64,000 nt of DNA from Rhizobium hidalgonense (GCF_002914525.1 NZ_LODW01000127.1:62001-126000), one strand, 5' to 3'; counted from the stretch's first letter, positions 34,628 to 43,871 are shown. Made by a program: numbers and translations. The notes: generated by a model not told the origin, from the sequence alone.

Positions 34628-36784
34628 ATGTCCACCGAAGGTTCCGCCGTCGACACGTTGACGATCGAAGAGGCTGCCGCCGAACTCGAGCGGCTGGCAA
34701 AGGAGATCGCGCATCACGACGCGCTCTACCATGGCAAGGACCAGCCGGAGATTTCCGATGCCGATTACGATGCGCTGAAGCGCCGCAACGATGCGCTGGA
34801 GGCGCGGTTTCCCGAGTTGATCCGCGAGGACAGCCCGTCGCGGCATGTGGGGGCAGCACCCTCCGTCACCTTCTCGCCCGTCGTCCATGCACGGCCGATG
34901 CTGTCGCTCGACAACACGTTTTCGCAGGAGGACGTGCAGGATTTCGTCGCCGGCGTCTATCGTTTCCTCGGCCGCCTGCCGGACCAGTCGATCGCTTTTA
35001 CCGCCGAACCGAAGATCGACGGTCTGTCGATGTCGATCCGTTATGAGAACGGCAGGCTGGTGACAGCTGCGACGCGCGGCGACGGCACGACGGGGGAAAA
35101 CGTCACCGCCAATATTCGCACCATTGCGGAAATCCCGAATAAACTGCCGAAGGGTGTCCCCGCGGTCGTGGAGATCCGCGGCGAAGTCTATATGGCCAAG
35201 AGCGACTTCCTGGCGCTGAACCGGCAGATGGAAGCGGAGGGCAAGCAGACCTATGTCAATCCGCGCAATACGGCCGCCGGATCGCTGCGCCAGCTCGATG
35301 CCAAGGTGACGGCGAGCCGCAAGCTGAAATTCTTCGCCTATGCCTGGGGCGAAATGTCGGAAATGCCGGCCGATACGCAGTTCGCCATGGTGCAGACCTT
35401 CAAGGATTGGGGTTTTCCTGTAAACCCGCTGATGAAGCGGCTGAATTCGGTCGCCGACATCCTGGCGCATTATGACGAGATCGGCCTCGAGCGTCCGGAT
35501 CTCGATTACGACATCGATGGCGTCGTCTATAAGGTCGACAGTCTCGAGCTGCAGGCCCGTCTCGGCTTCCGCTCGCGTTCGCCGCGCTGGGCGACCGCGC
35601 ACAAATTTCCGGCCGAACAGGCCTTCACCGAGGTCGAGAAGATCGAGATCCAGGTCGGCCGCACCGGGGCGCTGACGCCGGTGGCGCGGCTGAAGCCGAT
35701 TACCGTTGGCGGCGTGGTCGTCACCAATGCGACACTGCACAACGAGGATTACATCAAGGGTATCGGCAATAGTGGCGAGCGCATTCGGCCGGAGGACCAC
35801 GATATCCGCGAAGGCGATACCGTCATCGTCCAGCGCGCCGGCGACGTCATTCCGCAGATCCTCGACGTGGTGATGGAAAAACGCGCGGCTGCCGCCAGCT
35901 CATATGAGTTTCCGAAAACCTGCCCGGTCTGCGGTTCGCATGCGGTGCGCGAGGTCAACGAGAAGACCGGCAAGATGGATTCGGTGCGCCGCTGCACCGG
36001 CGGTTTCATCTGCCGGGCGCAAGCGACCGAGCATCTGAAACACTTCGTTTCGCGCAATGCCTTCGATATCGAGGGGCTGGGTTCGAAGCAGATCGACTTC
36101 TTCTTCGAACATGAGGACGCGTCGCTGCAGATCCGCACCGCGCCCGAAATCTTCACGCTGGAGAAGCGCCAGCAGCAATCGCTGACCAAGCTGGAGAATA
36201 TCGACGGCTTCGGCAAGGTCAGCGTCGGCAAGCTGTATGCGGCGATCAACGAACGGCGCAGCATTGCACTCCATCGCTTCATCTATGCGCTCGGGATCCG
36301 TCATGTCGGCGAGACCACGGCAAAGCTGCTGGCGCGCTCCTACAGCACTTACGAAGCCTTTGCCACGGCAATGACGGAGGCAGCGCCGCTTTCCGGCGAC
36401 GCCTGGAACGATCTCAATGCCATCGAGGGCATCGGCGAGGTGGTGGCGCGTGCCATGGTCGAGTTCTACAAGGAACCGCGCAATATCGAGGTGATCACCC
36501 GGCTGCTTGAGGAAGTGACGCCTCAGCAGGCCGAGCAGCCGGTGACGACAGGCAGCCCGGTCGCCGGCAAGACCGTGGTCTTTACCGGCTCGCTGGAAAA
36601 ATTCACCCGCGACGAGGCGAAGGCGAGGGCAGAAAGCCTCGGCGCCAAGGTCGCGGGATCGGTGTCGAAGAAGACCGACATCGTCGTCGCCGGCCCCGGC
36701 GCCGGCTCCAAGCTCGACAAGGCGCGCGAACTCGGCGTGCAGACGATGGACGAGGACGAGTGGCTGGCACTGATCAGCGGGTGA
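34628..36784 (+). CDS. ligA: NAD-dependent DNA ligase
   Basis: This 718-residue enzyme seals nicks using NAD+. The N-terminal Ia domain is followed by the adenylation domain with K-I-D-G at 129-132 (adenylated K129). After the OB fold, four zinc cysteines lie near residues 434-460 (C-P-V-C, R-C and I-C-R-A). Helix-hairpin-helix repeats and a C-terminal BRCT domain (K-T-V-V-F-T-G-S-L near 648) complete the standard architecture. The ATG at 34628 is 135 nt after the mosaic repeat. Its length is slightly greater than E. coli LigA (671). Confidence 0.97.
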   Translation: MSTEGSAVDTLTIEEAAAELERLAKEIAHHDALYHGKDQPEISDADYDALKRRNDALEARFPELIREDSPSRHVGAAPSVTFSPVVHARPMLSLDNTFSQEDVQDFVAGVYRFLGRLPDQSIAFTAEPKIDGLSMSIRYENGRLVTAATRGDGTTGENVTANIRTIAEIPNKLPKGVPAVVEIRGEVYMAKSDFLALNRQMEAEGKQTYVNPRNTAAGSLRQLDAKVTASRKLKFFAYAWGEMSEMPADTQFAMVQTFKDWGFPVNPLMKRLNSVADILAHYDEIGLERPDLDYDIDGVVYKVDSLELQARLGFRSRSPRWATAHKFPAEQAFTEVEKIEIQVGRTGALTPVARLKPITVGGVVVTNATLHNEDYIKGIGNSGERIRPEDHDIREGDTVIVQRAGDVIPQILDVVMEKRAAAASSYEFPKTCPVCGSHAVREVNEKTGKMDSVRRCTGGFICRAQATEHLKHFVSRNAFDIEGLGSKQIDFFFEHEDASLQIRTAPEIFTLEKRQQQSLTKLENIDGFGKVSVGKLYAAINERRSIALHRFIYALGIRHVGETTAKLLARSYSTYEAFATAMTEAAPLSGDAWNDLNAIEGIGEVVARAMVEFYKEPRNIEVITRLLEEVTPQQAEQPVTTGSPVAGKTVVFTGSLEKFTRDEAKARAESLGAKVAGSVSKKTDIVVAGPGAGSKLDKARELGVQTMDEDEWLALISG

Positions 36785-36818
36785 GAGGCCGACGGCGGTG
36801 CCGCCAGCCTCGCGTAGC

Positions 36819-37355
36819 TTATAGCCTGAGCCGGGCCATTGTATAGGCGTCGACATACTGTCCCGATCGAAAACCGAAGGCCCTCAGCAGGCCTTCCCGC
36901 TCGAAGCCGCACTTCTCGTAGAGGCCGATGGCGACAAGGTTGTCAGTGTAGACCGTCAGTTCCAGCCGTTTGATATCCAGCCAGTCGTCGGCGGCGTCGG
37001 TGAAAGCGCCGAGCAGGATCCGTCCGAAACCACGGCCGGTAAAATCGTCATGCACGCCCATGCCGATGCTGGCGACGTGCTGCCTGCGGCCGGAGAGGCG
37101 GTTGAGACCGCCATTGCCAACGATCTTACCATTGAGGGTAACGACCAGGTTCAGCGCATCCGGCGACGGATTTTCCATGTATTTGCGGACCTCTTCGACC
37201 CTCTGGTACGGCGGCCGCAGGGTGCCGGCGCGATAGCCCGGCAGATTTATCCGATCGGTGATCTCTTCCGCATCGGAAAGGCGGACGGCGCGGACAAGGA
37301 CGCCGTCCGGCAGGCGCGCTCGGCGGCCAGGCTCATTCTCTTCATTTTCGGACAT
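36819..37355 (-). CDS. GNAT-family N-acetyltransferase
   Basis: This 178-residue protein has the GNAT fold. D-D-F-T-G-R-G-F-G-R-I-L-L near 104-116 is the acetyl-CoA pyrophosphate loop (motif A, [RQ]xxGx[GA]), and L-E-L-T-V-Y-T-D-N near 131 with A-I-G-L-Y-E-K-C-G-F is motif B. It converges with ligA. Members act on protein N-termini, amino acids, aminoglycosides or other small amines; the substrate here is not predictable. An inverted repeat at 37395-37428 lies just upstream of the start. Confidence 0.88.
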   Translation of the reverse strand: MSENEENEPGRRARLPDGVLVRAVRLSDAEEITDRINLPGYRAGTLRPPYQRVEEVRKYMENPSPDALNLVVTLNGKIVGNGGLNRLSGRRQHVASIGMGVHDDFTGRGFGRILLGAFTDAADDWLDIKRLELTVYTDNLVAIGLYEKCGFEREGLLRAFGFRSGQYVDAYTMARLRL

Positions 37356-37394
37356 GGCTGCTCTCCGTTGGTTTCAGGAGGAGAGCCCGAGTTT

Positions 37395-37428
37395 CTGAAA
37401 ACCCTGCTCGCCTCGGCAGGGTTTTCGG
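37395..37428. terminator. 11-bp inverted repeat with A/T flanks, bidirectional-terminator shape
   Basis: GAAAACCCTGC (37397-37407) pairs exactly with GCAGGGTTTTC (37416-37426) around 8 nt. The GC core flanked by A4 and T4 has the form of a bidirectional terminator, yet it lies upstream of the GNAT gene on one side and the exonuclease on the other, so it may instead be an operator. Confidence 0.45.
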
Positions 37429-37544
37429 GATGATCGGATCGCTGCTAACGCGCCATCGCTCCCGCGTACCCTTCAGGGTGGTGGTGTGATGGATAAGCGC
37501 TGCCATGGTCACGGAACCGATCATGGCGGAAAGTTTCGATATGT

Positions 37545-37562
37545 CGGTTGAAAAGTCAACCG
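37545..37562. repeat. 7-bp inverted repeat CGGTTGA-N4-TCAACCG
   Basis: A perfect short palindrome (CGGTTGA at 37545-37551, TCAACCG at 37556-37562) about 60 nt before the exonuclease start; a possible operator for that gene. Confidence 0.35.
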
Positions 37563-37619
37563 TGCGTCGTGTCGAATTTGCGCGGCCGGAACCGGGACGG
37601 TATTTCTGTTCTCCGGGAA

Positions 37620-38228
37620 ATGATTCGGATAACTGATTTGAAGACCATCGCGATTGACTTCGAGACGGCGAACGAACAGCGCGGCAGCGCCTGTTCCGTC
37701 GGCCTTGCCTGGATCGAGGAGGGCAGGGTCACTCGTGTCGAGGAACGGCTGATCCGGCCGCGGGACATGCGCTTTTCCGGGATGAACATTGCGATCCATG
37801 GCATTCGGCCGGAGCATGTCGAGGATGCACCTGAATTTCCCGAGGTGATGGACGAGTTCCACGACGATATCAGCGGCGCCACCATGATCGCCCATAATGC
37901 CGCTTTCGATTTCAGCGTCTGGCGGGCGAGCCTCGATCACTACCGGCAATCCTATCCGGAGCTGACCTATCTCTGCAGCTTGAAGATGGCGCAGCGGATC
38001 TGGCCGCACTTCCTCTCGCATCGTCTGAACCTGATCGCCGAGCATCTCGGCCTGCGTTTCGTGCACCACAACGCCGTCGAGGACGCCGTCGTCTGCGCGG
38101 CCGCTGCCATCGAGATGGCGAAAGCGGTCAAGGCCAATGCCGTTCACGCCATACCCGCGCTGATCGGTATGCGGCCCGGCCGGCTGACGGCGCAGGCCTA
38201 CGAGCCCTGCACGTGCCGGAAAAGCTGA
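37620..38228 (+). CDS. DEDDh 3'-5' exonuclease (DNA polymerase III epsilon-like)
   Basis: This 202-residue protein begins with A-I-D-F-E-T-A, the ExoI motif with the two metal acids. H-N-A-A-F-D near residue 98-103 is ExoII, and H-H-N-A-V-E-D-A near 151-158 is ExoIII of the DEDDh type. It should trim DNA or RNA 3' ends. It is shorter than DnaQ proper and lacks a C-terminal polymerase-binding segment, so it is probably an accessory exonuclease rather than the proofreading subunit. The ATG at 37620 was chosen; the upstream in-frame start at 37548 has no better ribosome-binding site. A short palindrome precedes it. Confidence 0.85.
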   Translation: MIRITDLKTIAIDFETANEQRGSACSVGLAWIEEGRVTRVEERLIRPRDMRFSGMNIAIHGIRPEHVEDAPEFPEVMDEFHDDISGATMIAHNAAFDFSVWRASLDHYRQSYPELTYLCSLKMAQRIWPHFLSHRLNLIAEHLGLRFVHHNAVEDAVVCAAAAIEMAKAVKANAVHAIPALIGMRPGRLTAQAYEPCTCRKS

Positions 38229-38305
38229 TCGCTTCCTCAGGCCGCCATTTCTTGCAAAGCATCGGGGCGCACTTATCTAGAATGCGGATCACTCAGGGAG
38301 CCGCC

Positions 38306-38797
38306 ATGTCCAAACCGCGCAATCTTCTTCTCGCCGCCTTTTCCTTCGCTGCCCTTTCCGCAGGTGCTGCCTCGGCCGAAGTCGTCGGCAAGGTCGGCGT
38401 CGACTGGATCGGCAACGACATCATCGTCGAGGCGGTCTCCGATCCGGAGGTAAAGGGCGTCACCTGCCACGTCACCTATTTCGACCGCAGCCTTATCGAC
38501 CGGTTCAAGAACGGCAACTGGTTCGAAGATCCCTCCAACAATTCCCTAGCCTGCCGGCAGACGGGGCCGATCGAGATCGGCAATATCGACCTGTCCAAGG
38601 ATGGCAGCGAAGTGTTCCGTCAGGGCATGTCGCTGATCTGGAAGACGCTGGTCGTCAACCGCATCTACGACAAGACCAACGACACGCTGATCTATCTCGC
38701 CCATTCCAGGGAATTGACGGATGGCTCGGCGAAGATGTCGATTTCGACGATTCCGCTCTATGGGCAGAACGTGACGTGGAAGAATGGGAAGCCGTAG
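38306..38797 (+). CDS. CreA-family secreted protein
   Basis: This 163-residue protein starts with a Sec signal (K-P-R-N-L-L...A-G-A-A-S-A-E, cleavage near 24). The mature part matches the CreA family: D-P-E-V-K-G-V-T-C-H-V-T-Y, then S-N-N-S-L-A-C-R-Q-T-G-P-I, and V-N-R-I-Y-D near the end, with two conserved cysteines. E. coli CreA lies beside CreBCD but its own function is unknown. I use the ATG at 38306 behind CAGGGAG; upstream starts only extend into non-signal sequence. No creBCD genes are nearby. Confidence 0.87.
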   Translation: MSKPRNLLLAAFSFAALSAGAASAEVVGKVGVDWIGNDIIVEAVSDPEVKGVTCHVTYFDRSLIDRFKNGNWFEDPSNNSLACRQTGPIEIGNIDLSKDGSEVFRQGMSLIWKTLVVNRIYDKTNDTLIYLAHSRELTDGSAKMSISTIPLYGQNVTWKNGKP

Positions 38798-38884
38798 GCG
38801 GAAGGTTCTGGTCGGAGAATATGCCGCCCTAATCCCTGCCCACAAGAGAGTCTGAACCCTGCCACGCTCGCGCACCGCACCAAA

Positions 38885-38910
38885 CAAAAAAGCCCGGACG
38901 AGCCGGGCCT
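38885..38910 (-). terminator. Rho-independent terminator of the cheW-like gene
   Basis: On the minus strand GCCCGG and CCGGGC (38892-38897 and 38903-38908) form a stem around 5 nt, followed by seven T residues. It lies 23 nt after the cheW stop. Confidence 0.85.
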
Positions 38911-38932
38911 TTCAACATCAGTATAAATAATA

Positions 38933-39403
38933 TCAAGCCGCCTGCGTCAGTTCGTCGGCAATAACCGTATCCAGGTTCAGGAAGCAGACCATGGTCTTCT
39001 CAAGCGCGACGATGCCGCGGCAGAAGGCGCGCTGGGCTTCCGGGATGATTTCCGGCGGCGGCTGCAGGTCTTCGCTCTTAATGGTCATCATGTCGGAAAC
39101 CTGTTCGACGAGCAGGCCGACCAGCTTGCCGGCGATATCGGTGACGATGATCGCCGAGCGCTCGGAAGGCTCGGTCATCTTCATGCCGAGGCGGCAGGCC
39201 ATGTCGATAACGGGGATCACCGCGCCGCGCAGGTTGATGAGACCGAGCACGTAAGGCGGGGTATGCGGCATCGGCGTCACCGGCGCCCAGCCGCGGATTT
39301 CGCGGATGGCCATGATGTCGATGCAGAATTCCTGATCGCCCAGGTGAAACGAAACGATTTCGAGATAAGAGCCCGACTGCTTGATGGCATTGTTGTTGTT
39401 CAT
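38933..39403 (-). CDS. cheW: CheW-like chemotaxis coupling protein
   Basis: This 156-residue CheW-domain protein bridges methyl-accepting receptors and CheA. I-V-S-F-H-L-G-D-Q-E-F-C-I-D-I near residue 16, I-N-L-R-G-A-V-I-P-V-I-D near 56, and L-V-G-L-L-V-E-Q-V near 93 are the CheW core motifs. It is a lone gene with its own terminator, apart from any che cluster, as some rhizobial cheW copies are. Poly-Asn (N-N-N-N) follows the start Met. Confidence 0.93.
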   Translation of the reverse strand: MNNNNAIKQSGSYLEIVSFHLGDQEFCIDIMAIREIRGWAPVTPMPHTPPYVLGLINLRGAVIPVIDMACRLGMKMTEPSERSAIIVTDIAGKLVGLLVEQVSDMMTIKSEDLQPPPEIIPEAQRAFCRGIVALEKTMVCFLNLDTVIADELTQAA

Positions 39404-39812
39404 GATCAGAATTCTTCCCAGTTGTCCCCGGCGGGAGAAGCGATGGCTTTTAAATATAGATGTGACGGCTTAAGTCTTTCCTAACGATATGTATTTTGCG
39501 ATTGCCCGCCTCTCGAACGCATGTCGCCCTGAAATGTGCGGCGGGGGATGACCACATGCGTGAAAACAAAAAGCCAAAGCCCGTCGTATGAGGCAAGTTT
39601 GATACGACGCGCTTTAAAGGTAAGCTGTTGAAATGCGTGGGACGTTTTGTCCATGGAGGTTCGGCAGGGACTTCGTTACCGTGGCAATTTCTACCGGTGA
39701 GACAATTCATCACGGCTTGGGAAACATATTCTTGAATTGCGTGCGTCCGATCGGGACTATATCACGCGGGCAAGGGCGGGCGGCACATCCGCCTGGAGCG
39801 AGGATCACGCCA
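39404..39812. other. Divergent intergenic region between cheW and the sco gene
   Basis: This 409-bp stretch contains no supported gene. It must carry the promoters for both divergent genes. An inverted repeat CGTCGTAT (39582-39589) with ATACGACG (39602-39609), 12 nt apart, lies 204 nt before the sco ATG and may be an operator. An AT-rich run at about 39450-39500 lies just upstream of cheW. Confidence 0.4.
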
Positions 39813-40415
39813 ATGAAGACATTCCGCATCGCCGTCTGGGTCGGCGTCCTGATACTTGCCGGCGTTCTCGGCGCGGTTCAGTTCTACCCCACGAAGTCCG
39901 GGGATGTCGTGGCGGAATCGCCCTACGGCGTACCCTTCACCTTAGTCTCGCAGAGCGGGCAGCCGATCACTGAGCAGGCGCTGCGCGGCAAGCCGACGGC
40001 ACTGTTCTTCGGTTTCACCCATTGCCCCGAAGTCTGCCCGACGACGCTTTTCGAGCTGAACGGCTGGATGGAAAAGGTCGACCCGAAGGGCGACAAGCTG
40101 CAGGCTTATTTCGTCACCGTCGATCCTGAGCGCGACACGCCCGAGATCATGAACGAATATGTTTCCAACGTCTCCAAGCGCATCACCGGCATTTCAGGCG
40201 CGCCCGACAAGATTGCCGAGGTCATCAAGGGTTTCCGCGTCTACGCCAAGAAGGTGCCGATCGACGAGAAGGATCCGAACGGCGACTATACGATGGATCA
40301 TACCGCCTCGGTCTTCCTGCTCGATTCGGCCGGGCGATTTGCCGGAACGATCGCCTATGGCGAAAATCCGGACACGGCGGTAAAGAAGCTGGAGAATCTC
40401 GTCAACAAGGGGTGA
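39813..40415 (+). CDS. SCO1/SenC-family copper-binding protein
   Basis: This 200-residue protein has an N-terminal membrane anchor (about 5-24) and a periplasmic thioredoxin-like fold. C-P-E-V-C-P near 73-78 is the CxxxC copper site, and a downstream conserved His in M-D-H-T-A-S (near 164) is the third ligand. SCO proteins deliver copper to the CuA site of cytochrome c oxidase. I chose the ATG at 39813 (behind GCGAGGATC) over the upstream frame from 39633. It stands apart from any cox genes in this window. Confidence 0.93.
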   Translation: MKTFRIAVWVGVLILAGVLGAVQFYPTKSGDVVAESPYGVPFTLVSQSGQPITEQALRGKPTALFFGFTHCPEVCPTTLFELNGWMEKVDPKGDKLQAYFVTVDPERDTPEIMNEYVSNVSKRITGISGAPDKIAEVIKGFRVYAKKVPIDEKDPNGDYTMDHTASVFLLDSAGRFAGTIAYGENPDTAVKKLENLVNKG

Positions 40416-40482
40416 TGGCTTCAGGTGATGAGGCGTTGACTCGACCCGTGGCGGGCAACGGAAACGGGAAAGACCGCCTATC

Positions 40483-41361
40483 GTGAGTGAAATCCGCCTT
40501 TACGTGACGACGACCGAGAGCAAGGCTGAAGAGATTCTCGACCTTCTGAGCGAGGTCTTCGGCGAAGAAGACTTTGCCATCGGCACCACCGAAATTGATG
40601 AGAAAAAAGATATTTGGGAAGCCTCGATCTATATGATGACCGAGGACGAGGCCGATGTGCGCTCCCGCGTCGAGGCAGCTCTCAAGAGCGCCTTTCCTGG
40701 TGCCCGCCTGGAGCGGGAAGTCATTCCAGATGTCGACTGGGTGGTGAAATCGCTGGAGGGGCTGAAGCCCGTCAGGGCAGGCCGTTTCCTGGTGCACGGC
40801 TCGCATGACCGCGATAAGGTGCGCCCGGGCGATATCGCCATCGAGATCGATGCCGGCCAGGCCTTCGGAACCGGCCATCACGGCACGACGGCCGGCTGCC
40901 TCGAGGCAATCGACGCCGTGGTGCGCTCGCGCCCGGTCCACAATGCGCTCGATCTCGGCACCGGCAGCGGCGTGCTGGCGATTGCGGTGCGCAAGCTTAA
41001 AAACATCCCGGTGCTGGCGACCGATATCGACCCGATCGCGACGCGGGTAGCGGCAGAAAACGTGCGCCGCAACGGCATCGCCTCAGGCATCGTCACCCGC
41101 ACCGCGCCGGGCTTTCATTCTACGGCCTTTTCCGAGCATGGTCCCTTCGATCTGATCATTGCCAACATTCTCGCCCGGCCTCTAATGCGCATGGCGCCGA
41201 AGCTTGCGACGCATCTTGCGCCCGGCGGATCGGTGATCCTTTCGGGGATTCTCGCCGCGCAACGCTGGAAGGTGATCGCCGCCTATAGCGGCGCGAGGCT
41301 TCGACATGTCCGGACGATCTGGCGGAACGGCTGGGTGACGATCCATTTCGATCGGCCGTGA
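40483..41361 (+). CDS. prmA: Ribosomal protein L11 methyltransferase
   Basis: This 292-residue SAM-dependent methyltransferase trimethylates residues of L11. D-A-G-Q-A-F-G-T-G-H-H-G-T-T near 126-139 is the PrmA signature, D-L-G-T-G-S-G-V-L-A near 161-170 the SAM loop, and N-I-L-A-R-P-L near 227-233 the motif IV active-site segment. The start is GTG at 40483; no stronger ATG is near. It lies 67 nt after the sco gene on the same strand and may be cotranscribed. Confidence 0.96.
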   Translation: MSEIRLYVTTTESKAEEILDLLSEVFGEEDFAIGTTEIDEKKDIWEASIYMMTEDEADVRSRVEAALKSAFPGARLEREVIPDVDWVVKSLEGLKPVRAGRFLVHGSHDRDKVRPGDIAIEIDAGQAFGTGHHGTTAGCLEAIDAVVRSRPVHNALDLGTGSGVLAIAVRKLKNIPVLATDIDPIATRVAAENVRRNGIASGIVTRTAPGFHSTAFSEHGPFDLIIANILARPLMRMAPKLATHLAPGGSVILSGILAAQRWKVIAAYSGARLRHVRTIWRNGWVTIHFDRP

Positions 41362-41434
41362 TTTTGGGTGGTGAGGCGAGGGGATTGTCCTGCGCTTCTC
41401 GCACTACCCTGAAAGGAAAGTCTTCCGAATACAA

Positions 41435-41464
41435 CAAAAAAGGCGGTGCCGATGGCACCGCCTT
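41435..41464 (-). terminator. Strong rho-independent terminator for the small 57-residue gene
   Basis: On the minus strand an 11-bp perfect stem, AAGGCGGTGCC with GGCACCGCCTT (41440-41450 and 41454-41464) around a 3-nt loop, is followed by a T-run. It lies about 114 nt after the small gene's stop. Confidence 0.88.
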
Positions 41465-41577
41465 GGACCGGTCTATCCGGCCAATGCCCGCGAGCTCAAG
41501 GGGAGGAGCGCTCGAGCGGGCTCTACTGCATTCCAATAGGCCGGTCCGGGAGGGAGGAGACGGACGGGCTTTCAGAC

Positions 41578-41751
41578 TTAGAACGCGTAGCTGGGGGCGC
41601 CGTTGTGGCGCGTGGCACGCTGGCCGGTACCGAGCAGCTTCAGGCTGTCGTCGTTCTGCGGCCGGCGGGCGCCGATGACGTGACGTACGGTCTGGCGTTC
41701 GCCAGCCTGCACCGGGCTGCTATATGCGAAGCGCGAGAGAGAGGCGGTCAT
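41578..41751 (-). CDS. Small uncharacterised basic protein (57 residues)
   Basis: An ATG at 41751 opens a 58-codon frame ending in TAA at 41578-41580. The protein reads M-T-A-S-L-S-R-F-A-Y then a basic, Q/R/N-rich stretch, ending G-A-P-S-Y-A-F. AAAGGA lies about 9 nt upstream of the ATG, and a textbook terminator at 41435-41464 lies downstream in the same direction, so the unit has a ribosome-binding site, frame and terminator. No domain, membrane segment or signal peptide is visible. I do not recognise it. It is antisense to nothing and fills an otherwise empty gap between prmA and the aminopeptidase gene. Confidence 0.7.
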   Translation of the reverse strand: MTASLSRFAYSSPVQAGERQTVRHVIGARRPQNDDSLKLLGTGQRATRHNGAPSYAF

Positions 41752-42029
41752 TTCAAAAATTCCTTTGTTGCAGGTTCATCGCGAACCGTTCGATGTCGCC
41801 TATATAGCTATTCTGAAAAGTGGAGGCAGGGGGTTTCGCTCATGGGAGCCATGCGGCCAATGCATAAAGCGTGCCAAATTAACTTTTCGCGTCACAGTTC
41901 TGTCAAAATATTGAGCGGCACCAACGGTTTCGACTCGTTTCGTCGCTTTTTCTCCCCATCGATTGAAATTTCGCTAACATGGCCGCCATCCCATTTACCG
42001 GATTCGTCTCAACCATTCGAGTTTCCAGC

Positions 42030-43865
42030 ATGTTCCAGTCCTTCGAAGTCACCTCCACGCCTCAATTCGGCAGGGATCGGGTATCGGCGCTGCGCGCTGC
42101 TTTCGATTCGCTCGGCATCGACGCCTTCCTCGTACCGCGTGCCGACGAATTCAACGGCGAATATGTTCCCGCATGCTCGGAGCGCCTGGCATGGCTGACG
42201 GGCTTCACCGGCTCGGCCGGCGTTGCAATGGTTCTGCGCACGCAGGCGATCGTCTTCGTCGACGGGCGTTATGTGACGCAGCTTGCCGAACAGGTCGACG
42301 GGTCGGTTTTTTCGGGTGGCGATCTCGTCAACGAGCCGCCGCATCTCTGGCTGGCCGCAAACGGAGCCAAGGGCCTTCGACTCGGCATCGATCCCTGGCT
42401 GCACGCGGGTGCCGAGGTGCGCCGTCTGGAACGAGCACTGTCCCAGATCGGTGGCACGCTGGTCTTCCTGCCGCACAATCCACTCGACAAGCTCTGGAGC
42501 GACCGGCCGGCCGAGCCGCTCGGCGCGGTCAGCATCCAGAATGTCGGCCAGGCCGGCGTGCTTGCCAGGGATAAAATCGCCACGATCGCCGCCGATCTTT
42601 CGAAGAAGAATCTGGCGGCAGTGCTGATCGCCGATCCCTCCTCGGTCGCCTGGACCTTCAACATTCGCGGCGCCGACGTGCCGCATACGCCGCATCCGCT
42701 GGCGCGCGCCATCGTCCATGCCGATGGGCGGGCCGATCTTTTCCTCGACAAGCGCAAGACCGGCATCGAGCCCGAGGCCTATCTCGCGCAGATCTGCACA
42801 CAGCTGCCGCCCTCGGCGCTGGAGGAGAGGCTCGCTGCCGTTTCCAGGGACGGGGGCCGTGTTCTGATCGACCCGGATATCGCCTCTTATGCGCTGGCCG
42901 AGATTATCCGCAAGGCGGGCGGCGAAGGGGTGGAGGGTGCTGATCCCGCCAAGCTGCCGCGCGCGGTAAAGAACGACGTTGAAATCAACGGCTCGGCCGC
43001 CGCGCATCTGCAGGATGGGACGGCGATGGTTGAATTCCTCTATTGGCTTTCGCAGGAAAAACCCGGCACGGTGAGCGAAATTGCTGCCGCCGAGCACCTC
43101 GAAGCGGTGCGTGCCCGCGTCGGCCAAAGCATGCAGAACCCGCTGAAGGACATTTCCTTCGACACGATTTCGGGTGCCGGCGAACATGCGGCGATCATGC
43201 ATTACCGCGTGACGACCGAATCCAACCGGATGATCGAGGCGGGCGAGCTCTTCCTGATCGATTCCGGCGCGCAATATATCAACGGCACGACCGACATCAC
43301 CCGCACGGTCGGCATTGGTGCGGTGTCGGAGGAGCATCGCCGGTTCTTCACGCTGGTGCTGAAAGGCATGATACAAATCAGCACGGCACGTTTTCCGAAG
43401 GGGACGCGCGGCTGCGACCTCGATCCGCTGGCGCGCATCGCGCTGTGGCGGGCAGGGGCCGATTTCGCGCACGGCACGGGGCATGGAGTCGGCTCCTATC
43501 TCTCGGTGCATGAGGGGCCGCAGCGCATCTCCAGGCTTTCGACGCAGGAATTGCTGCCCGGCATGATCCTGTCGAACGAGCCGGGCTATTACCGGCCCGG
43601 CGGCTTCGGCATCCGCATCGAGAACCTGATCTATGTGCGTGGAGCCGAGGAGATCGAGGGCGGCGACATGGCGATGCTCGGTTTCGAGACGCTGACCTTC
43701 TGCCCGATCGACCGCAGCCTCGTCATTCCAGAGCTTCTGACCCATGACGAACTGCACTGGTTCAACGACTATCACAGCCGCACGTGCGAGGCGCTGATGC
43801 CGCTGATCCACGATCACGATGTCAGGGCGTGGCTCGAGAACGCGACGCTGCCGCTGGAATACTGA
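42030..43865 (+). CDS. pepP: Xaa-Pro aminopeptidase (aminopeptidase P)
   Basis: This 611-residue M24B metallopeptidase releases N-terminal residues before proline. Two creatinase N-terminal domains (about 1-300) precede the pita-bread catalytic domain. The five metal ligands are in L-I-D-S-G near 411, T-T-D-I-T near 422, G-T-G-H-G-V-G near 485-491, S-N-E-P-G-Y near 520, and I-R-I-E-N near 534. The long form with duplicated N-domain matches eukaryotic-type cytosolic APP1. ATGs at 41979 and 42030 are both possible; I use 42030. Confidence 0.94.
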   Translation: MFQSFEVTSTPQFGRDRVSALRAAFDSLGIDAFLVPRADEFNGEYVPACSERLAWLTGFTGSAGVAMVLRTQAIVFVDGRYVTQLAEQVDGSVFSGGDLVNEPPHLWLAANGAKGLRLGIDPWLHAGAEVRRLERALSQIGGTLVFLPHNPLDKLWSDRPAEPLGAVSIQNVGQAGVLARDKIATIAADLSKKNLAAVLIADPSSVAWTFNIRGADVPHTPHPLARAIVHADGRADLFLDKRKTGIEPEAYLAQICTQLPPSALEERLAAVSRDGGRVLIDPDIASYALAEIIRKAGGEGVEGADPAKLPRAVKNDVEINGSAAAHLQDGTAMVEFLYWLSQEKPGTVSEIAAAEHLEAVRARVGQSMQNPLKDISFDTISGAGEHAAIMHYRVTTESNRMIEAGELFLIDSGAQYINGTTDITRTVGIGAVSEEHRRFFTLVLKGMIQISTARFPKGTRGCDLDPLARIALWRAGADFAHGTGHGVGSYLSVHEGPQRISRLSTQELLPGMILSNEPGYYRPGGFGIRIENLIYVRGAEEIEGGDMAMLGFETLTFCPIDRSLVIPELLTHDELHWFNDYHSRTCEALMPLIHDHDVRAWLENATLPLEY

Positions 43866-43871
43866 GAAAAC

